A stretch of DNA of 64,000 bases from MGIIb-Q1 sp964342465 (lineage in GTDB: Archaea; Thermoplasmatota; Poseidoniia; Poseidoniales; Thalassarchaeaceae), in the NCBI GenBank assembly GCA_964342465.1, contig CAYFFQ010000004.1, positions 62,001 to 126,000 on the forward strand, written 5' to 3'. The notes beneath the pieces were generated by a model. That model was not told the origin of the DNA. It did not search any database and saw nothing but the letters and a program-made list of their open reading frames with translations. Positions 51,331 to 60,101 of the stretch are shown piece after piece (within the stretch, counting starts at the first letter, position 1; the number at the start of each line of letters is the position of its first letter). Position numbers and translations under genes: made by a program.

Positions 51331-53904
51331 TCAATGTTTGCCAGCCCAAGAATCTTCGACTGATAGAGCTCTGTTCTTCAGAGGGATAATCTTGCGATAT
51401 ACTTCAGAAGGCTCGCATACCCTACCGCTGACAGTCAGTAGACGCTTCAGTGGTATGCCGAAATGTGCCTCGTTTTCCAACAAGAGAGGTTCGATAACGC
51501 GCCAATCTGCCTCACTCAATCCGACAAACTCTGCACCATTGAGTTGTGACTCCGAGAGTATCTCGTAGGGGTCACGAACATAGATGGCTCCACCACTCGA
51601 AAGCGAGAAGAGGTTGCCGCCTGGATATGGTGTGGAAAGTTCCTCCAATTGGCCATCTCTCGTGTATCTCATGCCGTTGATGATGACAAACCCACCCCCC
51701 TCTAGAGGGTTGCCGGCCATGAACGACTCGGCGAGATAGTCAAGAGCGGTGCCGTTGATAACCAGTTTCGGACTCCCCACCGAGTTTATCATCGGCCTTC
51801 CCGCAGCGTTTCCCAAAACGAAGAGGTGCCCCCCCTTCGCCCCATAACCATAACACTGCCCTACATCGCCGTGGACCACTAGTGTCCCTCGCTTGTGGAT
51901 CTGCCCGATTTGGTCCTGTCCGTTGCCATGCATGTGTATGGTCATTCCGTCGCTGCCACTACCGAGGTAGTCGCCGACGCTGCCGTAGACATCTATTCGC
52001 ACAGATTCACTTTCCATTCCAAATCCGTTCCCGATGAATCTGTGGCCGCGACAATGAATCACGGTGAACTTCTTCCAGCCGGCACGATAGAGGGCTACCA
52101 ACTCTCTTGCTAGTGACTCGGTTCCTTCGATGGGGAATAGCCGCGCATCCACGATGATGCTTTGCCCAAGGTTTTCGGGGGTTGGCAAATGGCCTGTGGA
52201 CTTCTGCCTATGGAAATGTTCACACTCACGCTGTCCCACATGCCCAAAGATGGACATGATGCTGTCTTCGACAAGGTCGTCCCAACGGCTTCGCCGCTTG
52301 TCACCGATGTCGTAGTGGCGGTCGAGCAGAAGTGTAAGGAGTTCGACCGCCTCCTTTCGGGATTTTTCCGCCCCATAGGTAGATATTTCACTCAACAGGC
52401 ATCTCGCTGCAGCCCAATCAAGATTGGAGATGGTGTCGCTGACGCTACTGAACATCTCCTCGGCGGACCACGATTGAGGCCAGTAAAATCCAGATGTCAT
52501 GGCCGCATCTACTATTCTGAAATCACCCTCTGGATGTGTGTCCACAACATCGCCGAATTTGTTGGTCATCTCCAATTGATAGGAACCATCGCCCTCTGGT
52601 GCGACATTGAAGATGAACGAACCACCATCGGTGTATGAACCACCCCGTGCGTTCCAATACTCGTCGCATCGTCGCCAGAATCGTTTGTCCTCAGAACTGA
52701 GGCTTTCAAGAACTGCATCGATGACCTGCTTCTCAGAACCGCAGAAAGCGATGCCAACCTCTCCCCTCTGGTAGGAGAAAACCTGCGGCCTGAGCATGCT
52801 CGTATCGGTGATGCCAATGAGTTGGTGCGCAGGTCCATCGGATTTTGCGATGATGAAAAACCAAGGTCCGTCAGGGGAGCCGTGGATGTGGGTCTTCTGA
52901 ATCGCCTCATAGATTTCCTGTTTCTCGTCGGAAAGCATGACGAAATCCAACTCGCCCGTCGGTGCCAGTGATTCAATGACGTATTCAATCGGATAACCAT
53001 AGACGCGAGAGTGCAGGTCGAATCCGAGAGCGGCGACCTCGGTGTCTGTGAAGAAGAGAGGTTCCATGTTTCTCTGGGCGAGATAATCCTTCACCGAGAC
53101 GTAGTTGGAGAAGTCCCCATTGTGTACCAGTGCGACATCCACACCCTGTCCAAATGGGTGCGCCCCGCCGGGGTGAGTAACCCTCCCACGTGTGGGGTAG
53201 CGATGGTGGCCTATCCAGACATGTGCAGTCAAGTCATCCATTCTATAGTATCTGATGACATCTTCAGCGTAGCCGACTATCTTGAGAATGAGCATATCCA
53301 TGCCGTGGCTGAGGACGAATGCATCCGCACGCTGATTCTCGGCATAGAACTCGACATTGAGTCGATGCGTATTTTGAAAGACCATCTCATCCCACATTGC
53401 CTTCTTGTCGGCGAAGTCGGATTCCACCAAGCCACCTGCGGCGAGAAACTCTGCCACTGCGGCCGGTTTAGGGCGGATGAAATAACAGACAACATTCGGT
53501 GGCCTCACCTCGAGATTAGGCAATGACTTCCAATCATCGAGAATCGGAACTTCGTGGATATGGTCTACATCGAAGTTACATTGAATGTACTTCTCCTCGA
53601 CATCACCTCTGACCGAGTCGTCCAAGTAAGCAATTGCATACAAGTAATCATTCTTCAGTGTTTCAGGACTCACTCCGAACTGAGTTTCATCCAGCCCGAC
53701 GAGAGCTACGCCGCCCCCTTTTCCGTTTCCACGGTTCCTCATCTGCTCGAGGGATTTTATCAGGTGTCGGCCGGCGATGGGGACTTCCGATGCCAATCCG
53801 ACGACGCCACAGCCGCCCTCAGCGGCATCGTCGTCATTCATCTTAACCGAAGCAAGAGTTTCGTTCATCATTCGCCGTGAATTCAGAATCGCATTTGGGT
53901 CCAT
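51331..53904 (-). CDS. Glutamate synthase, fused glutaminase and GXGXG domain subunit
   Basis: 857 aa. The N-terminal part is a class II glutamine amidotransferase: Cys32 in GGCGVVGLA would be the nucleophile, so the first 31 residues must be removed or the Cys functions internally; HHRYPTRGRVTHPGGAHPF and LVHNGDFSNY are conserved. From about 600 to the end, GXGXG beta-helix repeats (GSVGDYLGSGSDGMTIHMHG, GDVGQCYGYGAKGGHLFVLGN) match the GltB C-terminal domain. The central FMN domain is absent and encoded next door, so the usual order is rearranged. Stop and start of the next gene are adjacent. Confidence 0.9.
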   Translation of the reverse strand: MDPNAILNSRRMMNETLASVKMNDDDAAEGGCGVVGLASEVPIAGRHLIKSLEQMRNRGNGKGGGVALVGLDETQFGVSPETLKNDYLYAIAYLDDSVRGDVEEKYIQCNFDVDHIHEVPILDDWKSLPNLEVRPPNVVCYFIRPKPAAVAEFLAAGGLVESDFADKKAMWDEMVFQNTHRLNVEFYAENQRADAFVLSHGMDMLILKIVGYAEDVIRYYRMDDLTAHVWIGHHRYPTRGRVTHPGGAHPFGQGVDVALVHNGDFSNYVSVKDYLAQRNMEPLFFTDTEVAALGFDLHSRVYGYPIEYVIESLAPTGELDFVMLSDEKQEIYEAIQKTHIHGSPDGPWFFIIAKSDGPAHQLIGITDTSMLRPQVFSYQRGEVGIAFCGSEKQVIDAVLESLSSEDKRFWRRCDEYWNARGGSYTDGGSFIFNVAPEGDGSYQLEMTNKFGDVVDTHPEGDFRIVDAAMTSGFYWPQSWSAEEMFSSVSDTISNLDWAAARCLLSEISTYGAEKSRKEAVELLTLLLDRHYDIGDKRRSRWDDLVEDSIMSIFGHVGQRECEHFHRQKSTGHLPTPENLGQSIIVDARLFPIEGTESLARELVALYRAGWKKFTVIHCRGHRFIGNGFGMESESVRIDVYGSVGDYLGSGSDGMTIHMHGNGQDQIGQIHKRGTLVVHGDVGQCYGYGAKGGHLFVLGNAAGRPMINSVGSPKLVINGTALDYLAESFMAGNPLEGGGFVIINGMRYTRDGQLEELSTPYPGGNLFSLSSGGAIYVRDPYEILSESQLNGAEFVGLSEADWRVIEPLLLENEAHFGIPLKRLLTVSGRVCEPSEVYRKIIPLKNRALSVEDSWAGKH

Positions 53905-55230
53905 TCATTCACCTCCCCCGTAATAAAGAAGGTCAGTTCTTCCCACCAACTCCTTGACATTCTTGAGACCGAGTTTTCTGAGGATCTCTCGCAACCTTGA
54001 TTGAACCGCCGTGTAGTAGTTGTCCAACCGCTTCACGGCCCACTCCAATTGCACCCACTCCTGCAGTTCGATGTCAGTCGTAGTCAGTCCCCAAGGGCAC
54101 CCCCTACCTGATGGGCCGCCCTCGCAGTTGGAGCAGCGCGTACATCCAAGTGCCACCAAGTCACTGGTGCCAAGAACCACTCCGTCCGCCCCGAGGGCAA
54201 TCGCCTTGGCGATATCATCAGCGGTCCTGATTCCACCAGAAGCGATGAGGGTAACCTCGTCACGGACGCCCTCACTGATGAGGAACTTGTGAACTTTCGG
54301 AATCGCCAATTCTATTGGCATGGCTATATTCTTCTTCGCTATCTCTGGGGCGGCACCGGTCCCACCGAATCCACCATCGAGATGAATGATGTGAGCGCCG
54401 GCATAATAGGAACCGACTGCCACCATGTCGACATCGTGCGGTGTTGATACCTTGACTGCAATCAGTGCATTCGGATTGACCGTCTGAATCCAATCAATGT
54501 GCTTTGAGTGGTCTTCCACAGAATAGGTGGAATGGAATGGAAATGGGCTGAACAGACTGACAAAGGGAACCGAGCCGCGCATCTTGGCGACCTCTTCTCC
54601 AGCCTTGCTGGCGAGCAGGTGGCCTCCCAATCCCGGTTTGGCGCCCTGTGCGTACTTGAACTCCACAATCGGTGCTGCCTGAATGGCCCTCTCCTCGACA
54701 CCGAAGTAGCCGGTAGCGACCTGAGTAATGACATGCTCCTTGCATTCATAGAGCTGTTCGGGATAACCCCCTTCACCTGTTGACATGTAGGTGCCCCAAT
54801 TCTTGGCGTGGCGAGCACGGGCTAACATGATGTTCACCGAGACAGAGCCGTACGACATTCCTCCTCCGTAGATGGGTATGGGTATTTCGAGTGTTTTCCT
54901 CTCATCACCTCGGCGGTTGAGTGTGATGCTGGTGTCAATGGTCTCATCTTCAGGTACCCAATTGACCTCATCGCTCATCTTGAATGAGAGCCTGTCAAAG
55001 CCGCCGTCGCTATCTCCCGTCTTGAAATTGAGATGGTCGGGCATTTTTCCAGTGGATGCCATGTACCAGGTTGAAAGAATCAATTCGTCCGTCCAGCGAG
55101 CATCTCCGAGTGCGGGCGGTATCTCGAATTTCCCGAATGCACGAGCATCCATGCCACCATGCATCAGGTGGGTTGTGCTTTCAATCAGAGTCGCACTCGG
55201 TCTGACAGGTTCCTTGTTCATCGCCATCAT
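53905..55230 (-). CDS. Glutamate synthase FMN-binding domain subunit
   Basis: 441 aa. FMN-binding glutamate synthase barrel: IPIPIYGGGMSYGSVSVN, YMSTGEGGYPEQ, KPGLGGHLLASKAGEE, VKVSTPHDVD, HLDGGFGGTGAAP, and ASGGIRTADDIAKAIALGA are all present. The cysteines of the 3Fe-4S site appear in CTRCSNCEGGPSGRGCP. It converts 2-oxoglutarate and ammonia channelled from the glutaminase subunit to glutamate. Its start overlaps the stop of the next gene by four bases. Confidence 0.93.
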   Translation of the reverse strand: MMAMNKEPVRPSATLIESTTHLMHGGMDARAFGKFEIPPALGDARWTDELILSTWYMASTGKMPDHLNFKTGDSDGGFDRLSFKMSDEVNWVPEDETIDTSITLNRRGDERKTLEIPIPIYGGGMSYGSVSVNIMLARARHAKNWGTYMSTGEGGYPEQLYECKEHVITQVATGYFGVEERAIQAAPIVEFKYAQGAKPGLGGHLLASKAGEEVAKMRGSVPFVSLFSPFPFHSTYSVEDHSKHIDWIQTVNPNALIAVKVSTPHDVDMVAVGSYYAGAHIIHLDGGFGGTGAAPEIAKKNIAMPIELAIPKVHKFLISEGVRDEVTLIASGGIRTADDIAKAIALGADGVVLGTSDLVALGCTRCSNCEGGPSGRGCPWGLTTTDIELQEWVQLEWAVKRLDNYYTAVQSRLREILRKLGLKNVKELVGRTDLLYYGGGE

Positions 55231-56693
55231 TCACCACTCCTCTGATATCCTTCGATGTCACCGAAAGCTTCTGCTTCGAGATGTGAACACCACATGGCTC
55301 GTCCGGTTTCTCCGCGGAGGCGACGCACTTCACGGATGCCCATGGCACCGAGAATTTCCAACAATTGGTCTCGCCACGAACAAGAGAGATTGACCATTCT
55401 CTGCGTCGCCCAATCGCTCTCCATGTTTCTCGGCAACTTGGCTTTGTATCCCTGCCTTGATGAGATGTCTCCAGACAGTCTCGCTTGTATCGCTACCAGT
55501 AGAGGGAGGTCAAGGGCCACCGCGTCCAATCCGCAGATGATGGCCTTAGGCAAGTGGTCGGCGGCGACAACGCCGCCGCTGTTCATCAGAGTGATTTTAT
55601 CCCTCACACCGGCATCCAAGAGTGATTGGTGCGCTTCGAGCATGTTCTCCATCACGAATTTGCCACCGGCCATGCCGTGATTGTCAGAGATGAAGTGAAT
55701 GACTGGTACACCAACTTCCACCATCTCTTGTAGACTGCTTCGCCAATTGGAATCAAAAGAGATGCGGACTCCTACTAGCAGGTCTGCGTCGCCACTCGCA
55801 GCGGCATCGTAGGCTGCTCGCTCCCAGCCATCGATTTCAACCATCCTTGTGCCGTTTCCGAATCGTCCGGCTGATGCCGCCTCGCCGAGCGGTAGAACAG
55901 GCACGACCGACGGGCCGGCCAATCGCTGTTTCCGTACCATCTCCGCCGGCAGCAGCGCTAGCGAGTCGATACGCTTCGCACAATCCGCCCACACCTCTGC
56001 CAATTGTGGGGTGAAGGCGGTCAGAGCGGGTGTATCAAGAATAAAAGGCACCTGAATCGTCATCATTTTCGGCCCTTGGCTGACGAGACCGCCTTCGCTG
56101 TCGAACCTAAGCGACATCGGTTTGCTACCGATGTCAACGACAGTGCTTATCAATTCGCGGCCATGTATTCCATCTCGGCTCGGCCGAACGATCTCCGACA
56201 TGTCGGTAAACATTCCATCCCACCCACTGCCGCCGAAACGGCCGCGGTAACCTTGGCCTCGTACGGGCACACAACCCTTGCGCGCTTCTTCGTCGATGGT
56301 CGAGATAATCTTCTGGTTCATGTACGAATCACCGAGCGATAGTCTGGCAGGATTGGGGGTTATCTTGACGAACTCTGGGTGTTGAATGGTGCACCTCAGA
56401 CACCCTACACACTTCTCTGGTTGGGGGGCGAATCCCCCGACTGGTCCAGAGAAGACACCGTATGTGCAGGGGCGTGAGAAAACGACATCCCATTGGCCGA
56501 AGTAGGTGAATGACTCCTTGAGAATCAATTTTGCGAGGCCGAATTTCCCGACCTTGACTAGGTAGCGGTTGGGGAGTGGTTGCTTGTCAGCGACCTCAAA
56601 TGCATCGATGTGGTATCTGTGGTATTCTGAGGCCCTCTCTCGCGACTGCCGAGCAAACTCAGAGAAATCCAAGGAATTCTTCTTTCCGCTCAT
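55227..56693 (-). CDS. FMN-binding glutamate synthase paralog with ferredoxin motif
   Basis: 488 aa from ATG 56693; ATG codons at 56729 and 56768 are also in frame. A [4Fe-4S]-like motif CVGCLRCTIQHPEF is followed by MFTDMSEIVRPSRDGIHGRE and SMSLRF-like segments, and MNSGGVVAADHLPKAIICGLDAVALDL, the barrel end of the FMN glutamate synthase family. Unlike the second subunit, it lacks the clear HLDGGFGGTGAAP loop, so it may be regulatory or take electrons. First gene of the operon; the ribosome site GGGGAAGAGGTG precedes ATG 56693. Confidence 0.8.
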   Translation of the reverse strand: MSGKKNSLDFSEFARQSRERASEYHRYHIDAFEVADKQPLPNRYLVKVGKFGLAKLILKESFTYFGQWDVVFSRPCTYGVFSGPVGGFAPQPEKCVGCLRCTIQHPEFVKITPNPARLSLGDSYMNQKIISTIDEEARKGCVPVRGQGYRGRFGGSGWDGMFTDMSEIVRPSRDGIHGRELISTVVDIGSKPMSLRFDSEGGLVSQGPKMMTIQVPFILDTPALTAFTPQLAEVWADCAKRIDSLALLPAEMVRKQRLAGPSVVPVLPLGEAASAGRFGNGTRMVEIDGWERAAYDAAASGDADLLVGVRISFDSNWRSSLQEMVEVGVPVIHFISDNHGMAGGKFVMENMLEAHQSLLDAGVRDKITLMNSGGVVAADHLPKAIICGLDAVALDLPLLVAIQARLSGDISSRQGYKAKLPRNMESDWATQRMVNLSCSWRDQLLEILGAMGIREVRRLRGETGRAMWCSHLEAEAFGDIEGYQRSGE

Positions 56694-56794
56694 CACCTCT
56701 TCCCCTTCAGATTCGCTCAGCAGTTGCATTGACCGCCCCCCATAGGGGGCGCTGGGAGCGCGCCCCATCTTTAATCATTGAGTAAGGGGCGTTC

Positions 56795-56804
56795 AATAAT
56801 TTAA
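56795..56804 (-). promoter_or_regulatory. Possible TATA box of the glutamate synthase operon
   Basis: GTTAAATTAT-like sequence on the minus strand, about 25-30 bp before the in-frame ATG at 56768, which would give a leaderless longer form of the first subunit. A hairpin CGCCCCCCATAGGGGGCG lies between it and ATG 56693. Confidence 0.4.
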
Positions 56805-56994
56805 CTCAACTTTGCTCAAACGAGCATTTATTGTGGGTTTGACCATTCATCCGTTCAAAAAACTGCTATTTCGCCTATACATTGAGAGAAGTCCGAGCCA
56901 GCCTTGAAAACGCTTCTCCGCAGTTGGATATTTGCTTTCTGAGGGGGCGGCTCCAAGGGCGATATTCATGACATGAACACTTCTCGGGTTAGTT

Positions 56995-57528
56995 ATGGCG
57001 GGTGGCGGCGAGGGTGCGAAGGTGGAGATTCACGACCTCGCCATCATCGTCGGGGCGATAGGTCTGATTGGAGCCATCATCATCGCCTTCTTCGCATTAC
57101 CTCTGACGGTCGACCTCGGTTCTTCTTCCTCGACAGAGGAGGTGAGGACTCTTTCTCTCGGTCAATTGGGTTCCAATGACGAGGTGGTGGTCGCTGCCAC
57201 CCCTCTCTGTGTGGATAACCAAACCTGCCACATTTCCAATCTCAGACTGATTGACGAGAGCGGCGGAGAGGTGGTTTCGCAGAGTGATCTCGAGGTTGCC
57301 GAGGATGGCTCACTCTCTACCACGCTCTCGGCTCAGGATGGTGGTGCAGTCACGGTCGAGGTGTCGGGTGTTGGCGTTTGGGAGTTGTCCATCACGGCGC
57401 AGAGGCAGATACCCATCCACTTCCTGCCTTCACTCTTCTCCCTACTCATACTTGTTTGGGGTGTTTGGCGCAAAACGCAGGAAACCGCTGACCGAGATAT
57501 TGATGATGTTGTCGATTCGGCAGATTGA
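56995..57528 (+). CDS. Two-helix membrane protein
   Basis: 177 aa. An N-terminal membrane helix (LAIIVGAIGLIGAIIIAFFALPL) and a second near the C-terminus (FLPSLFSLLILVWGVWRK) flank an extracytoplasmic beta-rich domain with a single disulfide candidate (PLCVDNQTCHI). Acidic cytoplasmic tail. No family recognised. Its start is ATG 56995, after a GC-poor gap. Confidence 0.6.
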   Translation: MAGGGEGAKVEIHDLAIIVGAIGLIGAIIIAFFALPLTVDLGSSSSTEEVRTLSLGQLGSNDEVVVAATPLCVDNQTCHISNLRLIDESGGEVVSQSDLEVAEDGSLSTTLSAQDGGAVTVEVSGVGVWELSITAQRQIPIHFLPSLFSLLILVWGVWRKTQETADRDIDDVVDSAD

Positions 57529-57707
57529 CTTCTGCACAGAAGGGATAGGTTCGGAGTTCAAGGGCAGATTGTCGGGTTGGGGAGGTTCGCTTGCCCAGTG
57601 GACAACTCGGATGCCTTCCCTGCCGGCACTTCCATCGTCGCGCTGAGATTAACTCCTGCCGAGGATAATCGGCTCCGTTCAGAGTTGTGGAAGTTAGAGC
57701 CCCCCTC

Positions 57708-59180
57708 TCACCGCCAAGTCAACTCGAAACTGTCGGTCACATATTCCACCAACCTATCGTCGGTGATGACGGCCACCCCGCCTTCTGCCAACCCGCATTG
57801 TCTATGGGGGGTGCCATCTCTCAGAATTGACAATCCATTTGATAGACTGTTGGCCATCAACTGCCAAAGTAGAGGGATTTGGTCGCGGCTTGCTGGCAGC
57901 AATGGGCCACTCTCGAATAGGCTGGAAACCGAGGTGTCGAGGATGCGAGAATACTCTTCCATCGTAATATCCATGTTGACAATCTGGGGGATTGAGATGG
58001 CGGGGAAGTTGACCCCCGTTTTCTCCACCAGATTGACCCCAATTCCGAGTACGACCTTTTGGTGCGAACCCGTCTGACGACCCTCGACGAGACATCCTGA
58101 TAATTTTCCCCCCCCCACCCAAACATCGTTCGGCCAGCGAATCGCTACAGATTTCTCACTGCTGTCACCAGCCTCTGCCCAATGTACGCTGGCCAGACTT
58201 CTATCTTGCAGCAGCCTGACTGAGTCCACCACTGCGAGTGCAGCGCGCACTTGGGTCAGGGTGGCGGAAGCGAGGACATTTTCTTCGTCCAAGAGCCAAC
58301 TGCCGGTGAAATCCCCTGTTTCCGAGTACCAACTTCTCCCTCGCTGACCTCGGCCTGCCGCCTGGTTGACGGCTACTAGACAGTCACCGATTACCGACTC
58401 TGCATCGAGGAGTGCCCTGTTGGTGGAATCGACTTCCCCTACTACGGTCATTTTCCTCCCTTGCCAAGGCCTCCAAGCAGAGACGCATGTTAACACCTCG
58501 CCGTCACCGAGGGTCATCTGTTCTGCGATTCGAGTTGCGAACCCTCCTTTTCGCCATCGGTTCTGTAGCATCCTCCCCCTTTTGGATGATGTGTGGATTA
58601 GGTGGACCGTACCGCCATCGGCCAACAGTTCTGGAATATCACCGAGAACTCGCAAGAGTTTGTCGGACCAACCCTCCTCGCCTTTCAAATCAACCAGTCC
58701 CGCATCTTCGAGTGGCCCAAGCCTCGCCTCCCCTACAGATGGGGGGTCGAGATATGGTAGGTTCCAGACAATGAGGTGATAAGGTGCTAAGGAAACTAAT
58801 TCCGGGGTCATCCTCACCTCCCCTGAATCATTCAAATCAATGCCACCCTCGACTGTGGTTATCTCGATGTTGTACTCTATTGCATTACCTTTGGTAGCGG
58901 CTACTGCTAGTGGATTGACATCACAAGCCGTCACCTGCCACCCTCGTTGGGCGGCTGCAATCGAGATGGCTCCGGAGCCACAGCCGATCTCAAGCATCCG
59001 CCGCCCGCCCCCTCCGCCTATTCTTCCTATACATCTGTCCAATAGCGTAGTATCAATCCTAGGTGGGTAGACAGTAGGCGGTACCCGAAGGTGCATTCGG
59101 CGCAGTCCGGCCGCTCTCCACTCGTACATGACGGCGGGAGTGGATGAGATGGCGACTTCGCGGCTGATGAGTTCATCCAC
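57708..59180 (-). CDS. Methyltransferase-biotin protein ligase fusion
   Basis: 490 aa. Residues 1-245 are a class I SAM methyltransferase of the HemK/PrmC type: LEIGCGSGAIS (63-73), CDVNP (86-90), and NLPY (140-143), a variant of the N/DPPY motif. Residues 246-490 are a BirA/LplA-fold biotin ligase: DSTNRALLD, GRGQRGRSW (276-284), RWPNDVWVGGGKLSG (348-362) and VVLGIGVN. It lacks the BirA N-terminal repressor domain. It can supply biotinylation of the carrier protein at 31.2 kb. PrmC-type activity methylates Gln of release factor, but the NLPY change makes the substrate uncertain. Confidence 0.85.
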   Translation of the reverse strand: MDELISREVAISSTPAVMYEWRAAGLRRMHLRVPPTVYPPRIDTTLLDRCIGRIGGGGGRRMLEIGCGSGAISIAAAQRGWQVTACDVNPLAVAATKGNAIEYNIEITTVEGGIDLNDSGEVRMTPELVSLAPYHLIVWNLPYLDPPSVGEARLGPLEDAGLVDLKGEEGWSDKLLRVLGDIPELLADGGTVHLIHTSSKRGRMLQNRWRKGGFATRIAEQMTLGDGEVLTCVSAWRPWQGRKMTVVGEVDSTNRALLDAESVIGDCLVAVNQAAGRGQRGRSWYSETGDFTGSWLLDEENVLASATLTQVRAALAVVDSVRLLQDRSLASVHWAEAGDSSEKSVAIRWPNDVWVGGGKLSGCLVEGRQTGSHQKVVLGIGVNLVEKTGVNFPAISIPQIVNMDITMEEYSRILDTSVSSLFESGPLLPASRDQIPLLWQLMANSLSNGLSILRDGTPHRQCGLAEGGVAVITDDRLVEYVTDSFELTWR

Positions 59181-59371
59181 ATCTCTCGGAGAAGGTGGCT
59201 AATATCAAGCGTTTTCTCTCGGATTAGAGGATACCTTTATTTCAAACCCCTCTGAATGGAGTACCGGAGGAGCCAACTCCACCACTGACTGGGCGGTCAG
59301 CATGGTTAGCGTATGCCATGCGGTAGGTTTTTGAATAGTACCCAAGTCCGAGGTTAGCCCACTACAGCCAT

Positions 59372-59445
59372 GGGCCTGTAGCTCAGTCAGGTAGAGCGAC
59401 GGACTTTTAATCCGTTGGTCGCGGGTTCGAACCCCGTCGGGCCCG
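59372..59445 (+). tRNA. tRNA-Lys (anticodon TTT)
   Basis: Acceptor GGGCCTG/CGGGCCC with one G-T pair, D-arm TAGCTCAGTCAGGTAGAGC, anticodon stem ACGGA/TCCGT with loop CTTTTAA and anticodon TTT, T-arm GCGGGTTCGAACCCCGT. Discriminator G, no CCA encoded. It precedes the RNA polymerase cluster by 51 bp. Confidence 0.94.
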
Positions 59446-59496
59446 CTCGCCGCTGGGACGCAGTACTGTGGTTGTGAAGGGTTACGGGGTGTTGGC

Positions 59497-60087
59497 ATGG
59501 CGGTAAAATCATCAACGAAGAAGAGGCTGATGGAACTTGGAGTCAAGGAAGAACTGGCCCACAAACTCGCCGACGACGCCAACATGGATACCATCAAGAA
59601 GATGAGTACGAACGATGTCGCAACCAAACTCGGACTCAAGATTGGCGACAACGAACTCGAATCCATCATGGACATCATTCGTAAGCAGACCGCATCGAAG
59701 AGAAGCCAGCCGACTCGCAGAGTCGAGATGAAGGCGAGGCTCAGAAAACTGGAAACCAACATCCCGTTAGGTGAACGCAGATTCAACGTTCTCAACCATG
59801 AACTCGTCCCCATGCATGAACTCGTTCCTCTTGAGGAGGAGGTGGGCGAATTAGCACCTTGGGAACTTATGGGAGAGGGTTTCGATGGCGAACCCCGCCT
59901 CCGCCGTGAACTTCTCCCCAAGATTCTAATTTCAGACCCAGCGATTCAGTCACTCAAAGAGGCCTCGGAAGCGGCAGACCCGGAGTTGCGAGCAGGGTGG
60001 TTGAAGAACCGCATCGTGAGGATCACGAGAAGGAGTCCTTCGGCCGGCTCCCACATCGCATACAGACTAGTGGTAGAGGGTATCTGA
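59497..60087 (+). CDS. rpoH: RNA polymerase subunit H (Rpb5-like) with N-terminal extension
   Basis: 196 aa. The C-terminal 90 residues match archaeal RpoH: FNVLNHELVPMHELVPLEEE, LLPKILISDPAIQSLKE, and NRIVRITRRSPSAGSHIAYR. Standard archaeal RpoH is about 80 residues, so there are roughly 98 extra residues at the N-terminus. They contain two helical segments (KKRLMELGVKEELAHKLADD and DTIKKMSTNDVATKLGLKIG) that look like helix-hairpin-helix or SAP-like pieces and could contact nucleic acid. Confidence 0.9.
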   Translation: MAVKSSTKKRLMELGVKEELAHKLADDANMDTIKKMSTNDVATKLGLKIGDNELESIMDIIRKQTASKRSQPTRRVEMKARLRKLETNIPLGERRFNVLNHELVPMHELVPLEEEVGELAPWELMGEGFDGEPRLRRELLPKILISDPAIQSLKEASEAADPELRAGWLKNRIVRITRRSPSAGSHIAYRLVVEGI

Positions 60088-60101
60088 GGGGGGTTGAAAA
60101 C

